From: Heyndrickxia oleronia
Lineage (GTDB): Bacteria > Bacillota > Bacilli > Bacillales > Bacillaceae_C
Length of the DNA: 64,000 nt
NCBI RefSeq assembly: GCF_017809215.1
Contig: NZ_CP065424.1
Coordinates: forward strand, 2,636,001-2,700,000
Direction of reading: 5' to 3'
The notes below the pieces were generated by a model. The model saw only the letters and a program-made list of their open reading frames with translations. It was not told the DNA's origin and ran no database searches. Made by a program: the position numbers and the translations under genes. Positions 9,427-18,650 of this stretch are shown here, one piece after another; within the stretch, counting starts at the first letter, position 1; the number at the start of each line of letters is the position of its first letter.

Positions 9427-9790
9427 TTAATTTCACTCCTTACGTATAAAACCAAATATTTATCTATTTCTATTCGCTAAAATTTACCTGTAACCTCTTT
9501 TTTGATAAGAATTTTTCAACAAAATAAATAGATCAAAAAAATTATATTTAAATAGTATAAACTGCTGGTATTATAAATTATTTTTCATTCAATTGTTTTT
9601 ATACTTCTATATGAGTCATATTTCCTATTTTCATCTGAAACCATTCCTACTTTTTATTCATATGTGCTATATTCTAAAAGTTAAATTTGTTTGCAGCAAA
9701 AACGGTACACCAACCGAGGGTGTCCTTCTAGTAAAACAACTGTGTTATTCATCAAGAAACGACATCATTTACAAATAGGAGAATTAAACA
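9427..9790. other. Intergenic leader of the GGDEF-EAL gene
   Basis: This 364-base gap separates the divergent methyltransferase and diguanylate cyclase genes. It is AT-rich. A GC-richer patch at ~9698-9726 can fold (GGTACACC against GGGTGTCC with one bulge). I do not see the conserved core of a c-di-GMP riboswitch. A 61-codon frame over 9593-9778 has no convincing features. Confidence 0.4.
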
Positions 9791-11874
9791 ATGAACAAAA
9801 AAAATGATGCCTTAAATCGATGGAAAAAGAAAATTAATCATGAGCATAAATTTCTGGACATAGGAATATGGGACTATAATTTTACTAAAGATGAATTCTA
9901 TTGGTCAGAAAAAATATACAAAATTTTCGGTTTGAAAAAAAAACAAGTACTTACATTTAATCAAGTAATTGACTTCATTCATCCAAATAACCGCGATAAT
10001 TATTTAATCACCCATAACGAAGCGCTAAATAAAGGAAAAGGATACTCTATTAACTATCGTATTCTTCGTAAAGATGGGAAAGAAAGAATAGTATCTACTA
10101 CTACCGATGTCCTATTAGATCAAAATAATCAAGTGGTTCGAATGATAGGAACAACGATTGATATTACTAATCAGAGTTACTTTAATCAACAAGTCTTACA
10201 ACGGGCAAAAGAAATTTCAGATCTCTTCTTAAAAGTCGGTATATGGTCAATGGATACAAACTCAAATAATATATTATTTTGTTCTAATTGTATCGAATCC
10301 ATCACTGGTTATGCTTCTTTAGATTTTCAAGAAAAGCGAATTGTGTGGAAGTCTATCGTCTATCAGGAAGATATAATTAACTATTTTTCAAGTATGAAAA
10401 AACTAAAATTAGGTGAAAAAGTTAAGCACTCATATCGGATTGTTCACAAAAATGGTGAAGTAAAATGGGTCATGGAGGAAAGTATTCCTAGTTTTGATTT
10501 GAAAGGAAACCTAATACGTATTGATCGGATTGTTACTGATATAACTGAACAAAAAAAATCAGAAGACAAGATGGCATATTTAGCTCATCATGATTTTTTG
10601 ACGAATCTTCCCAATCGGAGATTTTTTGATAAGGAGCTCAATCTTTTAATTAAATCTTCTGCTCGTTCTAGTTCGCATGAAAGATTCGCTGTCATGTGTT
10701 TGGATATGGATGGTTTTAAACGTGTAAATGATACATTTGGTCATGTAACTGGAGATAAACTATTAATTGAAATCTCTTCCAGGCTAAAGCAATGTGTATC
10801 CCATCATAACTTAGTTGCCAGAATGGGAGGAGATGAGTTTTCTGTCATCCTTCGAAATATAAGTAACATTGACTATCCTATTTCAATTGCGAAAAAAATA
10901 ATTTCATGTTTAGAGGAGCCCTTTTTCATTGAGGGCTACGAATTATATATCACAACTAGTATTGGTATTGCGATTTCTAATAATAAATGCAATGAAATGA
11001 ATCACATATTTAAAAAAGCAGATAATGCCTTGTACCGTGCTAAGGAAGCTGGAAAAAATAATTATCAAATCTATACTTATACAATGGAAAAGGAATTTTT
11101 CAAACTCTATACTCTCGAAAGAGATTTAAGAAAGGCACTTAAGAAAAACGAATTCTTCATACATTTTCAGCCGAAAGTAAATTCGAAAACAGGTCAAATC
11201 CATAGTGGAGAAGCCTTAATTCGTTGGAGACACCACAAAAATGGAATTGTTTCCCCAAAGGAATTCATTCCACTGGCAGAAGAAAACGGAATAATCTTTC
11301 AATTGACGGATTGGACCTTTCGAACCGTATGTGAACAAATCAACAAATGGAAGCAAAAAAATATTCCGCTAGTTCCAATATCTATTAACATTTCTCCTAA
11401 ACAATTCTTAAAGCATGATTGGGCGGAGACATTCGTTCAAATAATGGAGGATACCGGTGTAGACCCCTTTTTGATAGAATTGGAAATTACTGAAAGTGTG
11501 TGCTAATTCGAAATGAAGAATCATTTGCCTCTTCAATAAAAATACTTAAGAATTTAGGGGTACGTATTTCACTAGACGATTTCGGTATTGGATATTCATC
11601 TTTAATTTATTTGAAAAAGTTTCAAATCGATACGATCAAAATTGACCAGTATTTTATTAATAACTTTTTAGCTGGCGAAGCTCCGCTTACAAAATACATA
11701 ATTAATCTTGCACACGATTTAAAAATGAATGTTGTTGCAGAAGGAGTAGAAACGGAGGAACAGCTTCAATATCTTCGACAGTATGGTTGTGATCAGCTAC
11801 AAGGATATTTATTTAGTCAACCTGTTTCAGCTGAACAATTTATTAAATTGTTAGAAAAAGTATATTTGTACTAA
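9791..11874 (+). pseudogene. PAS-PAS-GGDEF-EAL c-di-GMP enzyme, frameshifted in the EAL domain
   Basis: The first frame gives 571 codons: PAS 1 (~20-130), PAS 2 (~145-260), GGDEF (~265-430, intact GGDEF at 346-350) and the first part of EAL (EAL motif at 474-476, GEALIRWRHH). It stops at ELEITESVC-stop. The rest of the EAL barrel, including LDDFGIGYSSL and VVAEGVETEEQ, continues at 11500 in another frame. One extra TG in a GTGTGTG run at ~11497-11503 explains the break: removing it restores ELEITES-V-LIRNEES. No RxxD inhibitory site precedes GGDEF. Without repair only the cyclase half would be made whole. AGGAGA precedes the ATG. Confidence 0.85.
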
Positions 11875-11907
11875 TAAATAAAATAATGAATTTTGAAGAT
11901 AAAATTA

Positions 11908-11934
11908 CAGGAAGAGTCTGTGTACTCCTTCCTG
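11908..11934. terminator. Bidirectional terminator between EAL gene and tetR
   Basis: CAGGAAG-AGT pairs with ACTCCTTCCTG with one bulge. It lies between two convergent genes and serves either strand. Confidence 0.65.
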
Positions 11935-11947
11935 CTTTATTAACTAT

Positions 11948-12826
11948 TTATAACCCTAAAAACTTTTCAATTTGAATGCGGTAAGGAGCTATTTCTTTTA
12001 TTTGAGAAAAGTTAGCTAAAACTCCTTTTATTAAAAAGATTTGTGGATCCTTCTTCTTAAACTCTGCATATAAAAAATCAATCGAACTTAATAATTCCTT
12101 CGTTTCCCTTATACTTAAGGATAATGATTGGACAATTAGGGTCATTTCTTTTAAAATCTTTTCTAAGCTATCATTATTTCGTGTATTTTCGAAACTATCA
12201 TGAATTTCATGCATAAATTGTTCAGTTAGAATTGGGGAAACTTGTTGGTCGATCATTGCATGTAGAAGATCATAAACTCTTTCCGTAATATGTATAGCTA
12301 ACTGATCATTATTAATTATTTTTTCATCATAAGCTTTAACCCTTAAATAGCCTCTTAATATGGAAAGAAATAAAATATATCCTTCAGGAATATATGGACG
12401 TACCTTTTCTCCAAATTCCTCTAGTAATAACAATTTCAACCAATTAAATGAATGTTCATGTAAATGGATAAATATTTGTTTAACTTTTTTTGAGAATATT
12501 TGTTCTTGATGGATCATGGAAAAGAACTCATTATATTGATAACGTTCATTTAATAATACTCTCAATAATTTTGAAAACTTTTCCTTAGGGGTTAAATCTT
12601 CCTCAAACGCTTCCCCCATTTTAGTTACAACATGTTCAATATAATAACGAATAATAGAATATAATAAATCATCCTTTGAGGAAAAATAGGTATAAATCGT
12701 CCCTTTTGAGACATTGCTTGCATCTGCAATTTCTTGCATTGATGCAGCATGAAACCCCTTTTCAGAAAATAATACGGTTGCTGTTTGGATAATTTTTGTT
12801 TTTTTATCTTTATATTTATCTCTCAT
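11948..12826 (-). CDS. TetR/AcrR-family transcriptional regulator
   Basis: 292 residues, longer than typical TetR proteins (~200). The DNA-binding domain covers residues ~8-58 (IIQTATVLFSEKGFHAASMQ, then SNVSKGTIYTYFSSKDDLL). The rest is an all-helical ligand-binding region with an extra C-terminal ~90 residues. It is divergent from a DHA2 efflux pump. An operator-like site lies where the two promoters overlap, so it most likely represses that pump and itself. AAGGGTG precedes the ATG. The minus-strand promoter implies a ~215-base leader. Confidence 0.88.
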   Translation of the reverse strand: MRDKYKDKKTKIIQTATVLFSEKGFHAASMQEIADASNVSKGTIYTYFSSKDDLLYSIIRYYIEHVVTKMGEAFEEDLTPKEKFSKLLRVLLNERYQYNEFFSMIHQEQIFSKKVKQIFIHLHEHSFNWLKLLLLEEFGEKVRPYIPEGYILFLSILRGYLRVKAYDEKIINNDQLAIHITERVYDLLHAMIDQQVSPILTEQFMHEIHDSFENTRNNDSLEKILKEMTLIVQSLSLSIRETKELLSSIDFLYAEFKKKDPQIFLIKGVLANFSQIKEIAPYRIQIEKFLGL

Positions 12827-13049
12827 ATCATTTCACCCTTTAATTTATTCTAACAGAAAATAATCATTTCTCATATTTACATATTTTCCACGGAGCTCAT
12901 GAATACCTAAAATTGACCCATTGGTTATTGACTGCTTAGTCGAAATTGATTCTTTGTAGTGGTATCCGACAAAAAATGCAAATTGAAGCCAGTTATTAAT
13001 TCCATTTTCAAGAAATTTTCTTCTTGATAATAAGGTCATATTCGGTTAT

Positions 13050-13087
13050 ATTATATTTTGCCATGACCAGTCAGTCAATTTTATAAT
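13050..13087. promoter_or_regulatory. Overlapping divergent promoters with TetR-type operator
   Basis: Minus strand: TTGACT (13078-13073), 17-base spacer, TATAAT (13055-13050), reading toward tetR. Plus strand: TTGCCA (13058-13063), 18-base spacer, TATAAT (13082-13087), reading toward the efflux pump. The spacer region holds TGACCAGTCAGTCA (13064-13077). Its GACCAGTC core matches the GACYRGTC core I recall for LmrA-type boxes of Bacillus subtilis. A repressor bound here would block both promoters. Confidence 0.6.
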
Positions 13088-13106
13088 TAAGGGAGAGAAG
13101 TGTAAT

Positions 13107-14744
13107 ATGGTTGTCAAACAAAATCGTAATTCTGGTATACAAACAACCAACCAGATTACAGGTAAAAGAAAGTGGTGGGCACTTGCAACAGTTATGATGA
13201 CAATGTTTTTCTCATCCATGAATCAAACTGTTGTTTCAACTGCAATACCTACCATTATTGGAGACTTAAATGGATTTGAATTGTATGCATGGATATTTAG
13301 TGCATTTATGATTACTTCAGCAGTAACGGTACCTATCTATGGTAAATTATCCGATGTATACGGTAGAAAACCTTTCTATATCTTCGGTCTTATCATGTTT
13401 GCTGTTGGTTCTGCAGTGTCAGGATTAGCACAAAATATGCTTATGTTAATTATTGCACGTGCCATTCAGGGAATTGGTGCTGGTGCGATGATGAGTATGC
13501 CACGTGCAACAATTGGCGATATCTTTAATCCAAAAGAACGTGGACGTTGGATGGGAGTTATCGGTGCAGTCTTTGGACTCTCTAGTATTCTAGGACCAAC
13601 AATAGGAGGATGGATTACAGATGAATGGGGTTGGCGTTGGGTATTTTATGTCAACTTACCTTTTGCAGTCCTTGCCTTAATTGGGGTTCTTTTTGCTTTA
13701 CCAAAAGTACGAACAAGTGAGCAAGCAAGCATCGATTGGATTGGTTCGTTCTTACTTGTACTTGGTCTTCTTCCAATTCTCCTTGGATTTACATGGGCGG
13801 GTAGTAAATACGATTGGAGTAGCCCAGTTGAAATATCTCTATTTGGTGCAGGTATTATTATACTCATTCTATTTTACATTTATGAACGAAAAGCGGCCAA
13901 CCCGGTTATCGATACGAAGCTCTTTAAAAACCAAATATTTAGCACATCTTTAATTCTTGGAATATTCGTTGCGATGGGGATGTTTGGTGCAACAATGTTT
14001 TTACCTCTATTCGTTCAAGGTGTAGTTGGTCTTGATGCACAAAGCAGTGGTCTTGTTATGTCACCTATGATGATCAGTTTTATTGTAGGTTCAGTTGTCT
14101 CTGGTCAAATTATGTCTCGGACTGGTAAATATAAAAAGCTGTCCCATATTAGCGCAATATTAATGGCGGTAGGTTTATTTTTATTTACACAAATGGATGT
14201 TAATACAACATATCCAACCGTTATTATCAATATGATTGTGCTTGGATTAGGGATTGGCTCCTTAATGCCATTATTGAACATTGCCGTTCAAAATGCATTT
14301 CCGTATAAGATGATGGGAACTGTTAACGCAACACAGCAATTCGTCTCATCCCTTGGTGGAGTAATTGCTTCCCCGATATTTGGATCAATTTTAAATAATG
14401 GTTTTGCAGATAAACTAGAAACTTCATTACCTAAGCAATTGATGCAGATGAAAGAGAAAATGGGTGATGTAAATCCTCAAGCACTATTAACAAAGGAAGC
14501 TCAAGAGGCACTTGCTACGAATTTCAAAAAATTAGGTGATGCTGGTATCGAGCTATATAATAGCTTCTTACATGCGGTTAAAGTTTCACTTACTACTGGT
14601 GTACATCACCTGTTCATCGTCGCTGTCGTATTTGGATGCCTTACCTTTATTGGTACGTTCTTCCTACCGGAAATCGGGTTAAAGGATGATGATTATTTTG
14701 CAGAGGCGAATAAGGATACTGCCTCTACCGAAAAAGCTAATTAA
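13107..14744 (+). CDS. DHA2-family (EmrB/QacA-like) multidrug efflux MFS transporter
   Basis: 545 residues with about 14 membrane helices. Motif A is YGKLSDVYGRKPFYIFGL, motif B RAIQGIGAGAMMSMPRA, and the antiporter motif C appears as GPTIGGWITDEWGWRWVFYV. A ~75-residue soluble insertion precedes the last helix (QALLTKEAQEALATNFKKLG), as in LmrB-like pumps. It is divergently transcribed from a TetR regulator with a shared operator. The family exports cationic drugs or antibiotics by proton antiport; the actual substrate is unknown. Confidence 0.9.
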   Translation: MVVKQNRNSGIQTTNQITGKRKWWALATVMMTMFFSSMNQTVVSTAIPTIIGDLNGFELYAWIFSAFMITSAVTVPIYGKLSDVYGRKPFYIFGLIMFAVGSAVSGLAQNMLMLIIARAIQGIGAGAMMSMPRATIGDIFNPKERGRWMGVIGAVFGLSSILGPTIGGWITDEWGWRWVFYVNLPFAVLALIGVLFALPKVRTSEQASIDWIGSFLLVLGLLPILLGFTWAGSKYDWSSPVEISLFGAGIIILILFYIYERKAANPVIDTKLFKNQIFSTSLILGIFVAMGMFGATMFLPLFVQGVVGLDAQSSGLVMSPMMISFIVGSVVSGQIMSRTGKYKKLSHISAILMAVGLFLFTQMDVNTTYPTVIINMIVLGLGIGSLMPLLNIAVQNAFPYKMMGTVNATQQFVSSLGGVIASPIFGSILNNGFADKLETSLPKQLMQMKEKMGDVNPQALLTKEAQEALATNFKKLGDAGIELYNSFLHAVKVSLTTGVHHLFIVAVVFGCLTFIGTFFLPEIGLKDDDYFAEANKDTASTEKAN

Positions 14745-14869
14745 TACAAAAATTGTACTTCATGGTAAGTAGTTCAGATAACGTTGAGAAAATCTAAAAT
14801 CGCAGACAAAATAACCTACGATTTCATAACATAAATACTTAAGTAAATTTACAATTCAAACAGCTAATA

Positions 14870-14897
14870 AAAAGCTTGGGGAAAATCCCAAGCTTTT
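14870..14897. terminator. Strong bidirectional terminator
   Basis: AAAAGCTTGGG and CCCAAGCTTTT form a perfect 11-bp stem with a 6-base loop, ending in TTTTATT on the plus strand and TTTTATTAG on the minus strand. It lies between the convergent efflux and acetyltransferase genes. Confidence 0.85.
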
Positions 14898-14936
14898 ATT
14901 CTTTTATGTATAGTTCTGTTCAACTAAGCTGCCTCG

Positions 14937-15413
14937 TTAGTTCAATATAATCTCCATTTTTCTACTCTTCGTTTTCATCCCAATTGACTTATAAAATTCA
15001 ATGGCAGATGTATTTTCCTCGGATACTCCCAATTCAATACAATCAACCTTGAGACTTTTTCCAAAATCAAAAACGTATTTAATCAGTTTTTTTCCAATAC
15101 CTTTCTTTCTCTGTGTTTCAACAACGCATAAACTCTTTATATATAATACTTTCCTCGCTTTAACAAAAGTATTTTCAGTTACTTCTTCTTCCTTTGCCAC
15201 TACAACGCCAACTATATCATTGCCTGTAGTAGCGACAAAAATATGCTGTTTGCCATCAAGTAGTTGGCTTTCAAAAAAACCTTGTTCGATTGGAGTGGAA
15301 TTCTCTTTGTACAAATCTGGTCTTATAAAAACGTGGAATTCTTGAACCTGCCTAAATAAAGGTAACAATGATTCGTAGTCGCTTTGTTTAGCGTTTCTTA
15401 TGAATAAATCCAT
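14937..15413 (-). CDS. GNAT-family N-acetyltransferase
   Basis: 158 residues covering one complete GNAT fold. The acetyl-CoA pyrophosphate loop is QRKKGIGKKLIKYV (the RxxGxG/A motif), preceded by the beta-4 strand VLYIKSLCVVETQ and followed by the C-terminal NTSAIEFYKSIGM signature. GGGAGGGGGAG precedes the ATG. It is monocistronic. The acetylated substrate is not predictable. Confidence 0.88.
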   Translation of the reverse strand: MDLFIRNAKQSDYESLLPLFRQVQEFHVFIRPDLYKENSTPIEQGFFESQLLDGKQHIFVATTGNDIVGVVVAKEEEVTENTFVKARKVLYIKSLCVVETQRKKGIGKKLIKYVFDFGKSLKVDCIELGVSEENTSAIEFYKSIGMKTKSRKMEIILN

Positions 15414-15855
15414 ATTTTTTTCTCCCCCTCCCTAGATATTTGTTTTTAATTGGAATTTACCAATTCTCACTCTTGCCCAAAATGCTTTAGTCATTCATTC
15501 TGCTCTGAAGTTGAAGAACTGAATGTTCAAAATTTCTAACTCTATTTTACTAAATATTGTTATAAATCTCTAAATTTATTCGAAAAGACCCAAATTGACA
15601 TATCAAATAACAAGTAAAATATCACCCTCATTTACTCAATGACAATATTTATTGTCAAGATGCTAGTAAGGTTGCTATTTACAATGCTATTTTTGGCCAG
15701 TTTTCTTATAAAACGTTGATATATTAGCGAAAATAATCAATTATTGACTATGCTAAAAAGGTTACTAATCCATATATTATTTACATTGATTCACCACAAA
15801 AACAGAACTACTTACCTTCTTGTTCATCTTTTTTTCTAAAAATCTTCTCTATCTC
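15414..15855. other. AT-rich intergenic region, nothing recognised
   Basis: A 442-base stretch with stops in all frames. I see no gene, RNA element or clear terminator in it. Confidence 0.5.
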
Positions 15856-16011
15856 TCAATGAATGGAAATTTTCTTTTTTTCTTGTAAAAAAGCATGTAC
15901 TTCTTGAACACTTAGCCCCATACATTTTGCTCTTTTTATCATTTCAACCCATTCATTATCCAACTGATCGTTTTGCCGCTTCTTTTTTTCTTTATCATCC
16001 ATTTGTTCCAT
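15856..16011 (-). CDS. SinI-like anti-repressor (51 residues)
   Basis: A short frame starting MEQMDDKEKKKRQ. Its body has the SinI pattern: LDNEWVEMIKRAKCMGLS followed by VQEVHAFLQEKK. In Bacillus subtilis SinI this two-helix segment binds and inactivates the biofilm repressor SinR. GGAGG lies 11 bases upstream of the ATG at 16011; an in-frame ATG at 16002 is an alternative. The N-terminal tail is highly basic/polar, as in the family. No sinR-like gene is in the window, so it is an orphan anti-repressor here. Identification rests on motif resemblance. Confidence 0.75.
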   Translation of the reverse strand: MEQMDDKEKKKRQNDQLDNEWVEMIKRAKCMGLSVQEVHAFLQEKKKISIH

Positions 16012-16338
16012 CGTCCTTCATGCCTCCAATAACATCATATTTGTAAAAATTAAGGGGCTATACAGACTACTCTCTAATCATTCTAAAAATAGACAATTAT
16101 GTATAATATTATGATTCCAGATGAAGAGAAGAATTATCTGACAATATACGATTAATTTAACTTTAGCAAAAACAATAGGGAAATAAACCTATCTAAAGTT
16201 ATATATTTTAAAAATTTATACGTTCAATTAGTAACAAGTACATAATTTCCTCAAATAGATTCTACAAGCATGAAGGATAGTCTTTCTTATATTTTTTCTT
16301 GAACGAAAGAGCTAAGAGCCGCATCTCTCCATAAAAAA
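16012..16338. other. Intergenic region upstream of the SinI-like gene
   Basis: About 330 AT-rich bases. It must hold the promoter of the SinI-like gene, but I could not pick a convincing -35/-10 pair. No open frame of note. Confidence 0.4.
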
Positions 16339-16371
16339 AGTAAATTCCTATTTTTTACATAGGAATTTACT
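16339..16371 (-). terminator. Terminator of the SAM-riboswitch operon
   Basis: AGTAAATTCCTAT and ATAGGAATTTACT form a perfect 13-bp stem with a 7-base loop. On the minus strand it is followed by TTTTTTTAT, 30 bases past the MetE-like gene. Confidence 0.85.
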
Positions 16372-16400
16372 CGGATTCAAATCTCATAAATTATATTCCC

Positions 16401-17513
16401 TTAGCCCCATACTTCTTTTGCCACATCAACTATAAACTTTAATTTTTTCCATTGCTGTTCTTCGGTTAGTTTATTTCCATGATGAGTGGAGGCGAAACCG
16501 CATTGTGGACTTAAGCATAATTGTTCGAGTGGAACATATTTTGCTGCTTCATTAATACGAGCTATAATTGCTTCCTTGCCCTCTATCTCTCCATTTTTAG
16601 AAGTGACTACACCAAGTACAACTCTCGCACCTTCTCTAGGAATGTATTCCAATGGCTGAAAATCTCCTGAGCGTTCATCATCATATTCTAAGAAAAATCC
16701 ATTAACTTTTTCCTTAACAAATAATGTAGGAGCAATTAGCGCATAACTTCCTTCAAATAACCAAGTAGATTGATAGTTTCCTCTGCATAAATGGGTAGTT
16801 ACAACCAAATCCTCTGGTTTCCCTTCCAATACACCATTAATAACACGTAAAGCTAAATCAATATACTGCTCCCTTGAATATCCACCTTCTTCAAAGACTT
16901 TATTTGGTGCTGAAAGTCCTGCTATATAAACATCATCTAACTGTAAATACCTTACCCCGGCATCATAAAATAATTGAATCGCTCTTCTATAGGCTTGAAT
17001 GACATCTTTCGCAAATTCCTCAATATCAGGGTATATAGCTTCATCACGTATTCCAACATGGAAAAGCTGATTTGGACTCGGAATCGTTTGTTTGGCCACT
17101 GCCCTTCCTGCTACGATATCATTAAATTCGAGGAAATCTTTAATAAATGGATGATCAGTAGGGAATGTTATTTTTCCAGTATTCCGAATTTGATATTTTT
17201 CCGTCTCTACACCTTGAAATTGATATCCTCTTTCAGGTACATATCCTTCTATTCCATTAAAATGTTCTAGGAAATCTAAGTGCCACCACGTACGTCGGAA
17301 TTCCCCATCTGTAACTAACTCTAAACCAATTTCTATTTGTTTATCTATTATTCTTTTAATTTCGTTTGTTTCTACTTGGCGTAATTGTTCATAAGAAATT
17401 TTTCCTTCCTTATATTCATTACGAGCTCTGTGTAAATTGTCTGGTCTTAATAAGCTACCTACATGATCAGCACGGAATGGAGCTTTAGTGAGTGTAATCG
17501 AATTTGTCATCAT
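16401..17513 (-). CDS. Cobalamin-independent methionine synthase-like protein (YxjG/YxjH type)
   Basis: 370 residues, the size of the stand-alone C-terminal catalytic half of MetE. It starts with the characteristic PFRADHVGSLLRP. Zinc ligands of the family are visible as His and Cys in THLCRGN, Glu in FFLEYDDE and Cys in LSPQCGFAS. These proteins transfer a methyl group to homocysteine to make methionine; the short YxjG/H type lacks the folate-binding N-terminal half, so its methyl donor is uncertain. It is second in a SAM-riboswitch-controlled operon, 52 bases after the cyclase-family gene. Confidence 0.87.
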   Translation of the reverse strand: MMTNSITLTKAPFRADHVGSLLRPDNLHRARNEYKEGKISYEQLRQVETNEIKRIIDKQIEIGLELVTDGEFRRTWWHLDFLEHFNGIEGYVPERGYQFQGVETEKYQIRNTGKITFPTDHPFIKDFLEFNDIVAGRAVAKQTIPSPNQLFHVGIRDEAIYPDIEEFAKDVIQAYRRAIQLFYDAGVRYLQLDDVYIAGLSAPNKVFEEGGYSREQYIDLALRVINGVLEGKPEDLVVTTHLCRGNYQSTWLFEGSYALIAPTLFVKEKVNGFFLEYDDERSGDFQPLEYIPREGARVVLGVVTSKNGEIEGKEAIIARINEAAKYVPLEQLCLSPQCGFASTHHGNKLTEEQQWKKLKFIVDVAKEVWG

Positions 17514-17565
17514 ATTTTCCTTCTTTCATATTTTAATCATTTGATACATTCATATCAATCAGCGC

Positions 17566-18303
17566 TTATGGTAAAATGGCAAATGATCGTACAGGAAAAC
17601 CTGAGGCTTTTTCAGGTTTAGGTACAACATTAATAATAACTGCACCTTTTGCAGGTACTTGATCCAAATTCGTTAGTAGTTCTATCTGGTATGTATCTTG
17701 GTCAAGTACAAAGTATTCTGCTAAAAGCGCACCATTATTCTTGAAGTCGATACTTGAATCAGTATCAAATGTTTCATGTCCTATTGCCTTTATATTTCTT
17801 TTCTTAAATAAAAACTCCAATGCATCGAGTGACCAACCAGGGGCGTGGTTATTACCTTCAGAATCTTGGTTATTAAATTCTGCTATATTTGGCCATCTCT
17901 TACTCCAATCTGTACGCAAGGCAACGAATGTACCTTCCTCTATAATTCCATATTCCTCTTCAAAAGCTAGTATATCTTTTACTGACAAGGTAAAATCATG
18001 GTTTAATGCTGATTCCTTTGACTTGTCAATAACGATTAACGGTAAAATTAGCTCCTTTAAATCTAACTCATCTAAATATCTTGCATTGCGAACAAAGTGA
18101 ATCGGTGCGTCTATATGGGTGCCATACTGACCTGGAAATTTAAAATTCTGTGCAAAAAATCCATCATCATGAGTAAATAGTGTTTGAAAGTCTGCGGAAT
18201 CAAATGCTGAAAAATGTGGAGAGTCTGGACCAAAAGTATGGGTCAAATCAACCCATCGCTTTTCCTTTAAAAATTGGATTACTTTAAAAAGTTCACTTGA
18301 CAT
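17566..18303 (-). CDS. Cyclase-family (kynurenine formamidase-like) hydrolase
   Basis: The ATG at 18303 behind AAAGGAG gives 245 residues; a longer in-frame reading from 18351 would start inside the riboswitch terminator and is unlikely. The family (PF04199) metal-binding signature HxGTHxDxPxH is present as YGTHIDAPIHF, with WVDLTHTFGPDSPHF near the N-terminus. Members hydrolyse amide bonds, for example N-formylkynurenine, isatin or cyclic compounds. It lies directly behind a SAM-I riboswitch and ahead of a methionine synthase-like gene, so a link to methionine or sulfur metabolism is likely. The substrate is unknown. Confidence 0.8.
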   Translation of the reverse strand: MSSELFKVIQFLKEKRWVDLTHTFGPDSPHFSAFDSADFQTLFTHDDGFFAQNFKFPGQYGTHIDAPIHFVRNARYLDELDLKELILPLIVIDKSKESALNHDFTLSVKDILAFEEEYGIIEEGTFVALRTDWSKRWPNIAEFNNQDSEGNNHAPGWSLDALEFLFKKRNIKAIGHETFDTDSSIDFKNNGALLAEYFVLDQDTYQIELLTNLDQVPAKGAVIINVVPKPEKASGFPVRSFAILP

Positions 18304-18328
18304 AATCTTCACTCCTTTTTTCAAATGT

Positions 18329-18479
18329 AAAAAGCCCCTTCTTATAAACAAGAAGAGGCATTGTAGACATCACATATTCTCTTCTTATCTTCAAGCGTAT
18401 TGCTTCTGGAATTAGCACAGTACATCTGTCTGTTGCTGAGGCTTCAAAGGGCCAGTCCCTCCACCTCTCTGGATAAGAA
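18329..18479 (-). promoter_or_regulatory. SAM-I (S-box) riboswitch with terminator
   Basis: On the minus strand the aptamer reads CTTATCCAGAGAGGTGGAGG, then GACTGGCCCTTTGAAGCCTC, AGCAACAG, and TGTGCTAATTCCAGAAGC, ending GAAGATAAG, which closes helix P1. These are the conserved S-box blocks. It is followed by a terminator at 18334-18359 (GCCTCTTCTT / AAGAAGGGGC) and TTTTT. High S-adenosylmethionine should stop transcription of the cyclase-family and MetE-like genes. Confidence 0.95.
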
Positions 18480-18504
18480 AATTACCAATATTTAATTAAA
18501 TATT

Positions 18505-18533
18505 ACTCTACAATTTTGCAAAGAGAATGTCAA
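18505..18533 (-). promoter_or_regulatory. Sigma-A promoter of the S-box operon
   Basis: TTGACA (18533-18528), 17-base spacer, TAGAGT (18510-18505) on the minus strand, about 25 bases before the aptamer. Confidence 0.7.
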
Positions 18534-18650
18534 TAAAAAAAATAAAAATTTATTGCGCAAAATCAATATACTAGTTTTTAGATAAAATATCCAAGCTATG
18601 ATAGGATATAGATGAATTTTACGATTTAACAATTAGAATAGAGGATTAAA

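Noticed and set aside
9593..9778. A 61-codon frame and possible c-di-GMP riboswitch upstream of the GGDEF-EAL gene.
   Set aside because: The conserved riboswitch core blocks are absent and the frame has no ribosome site.
12845..13039. A 64-codon minus-strand frame between tetR and its promoter.
   Set aside because: Its ATG lies almost at the predicted transcription start, it has no ribosome site, and the peptide has no family features. It is more likely the untranslated leader of tetR.
15600..15830. Possible fourth copy of the dispersed repeat.
   Set aside because: Only short AT-rich words are shared; none of the diagnostic blocks (GTAAAAGCC hairpin, ACCGCTACAC, inverted ends) is present.
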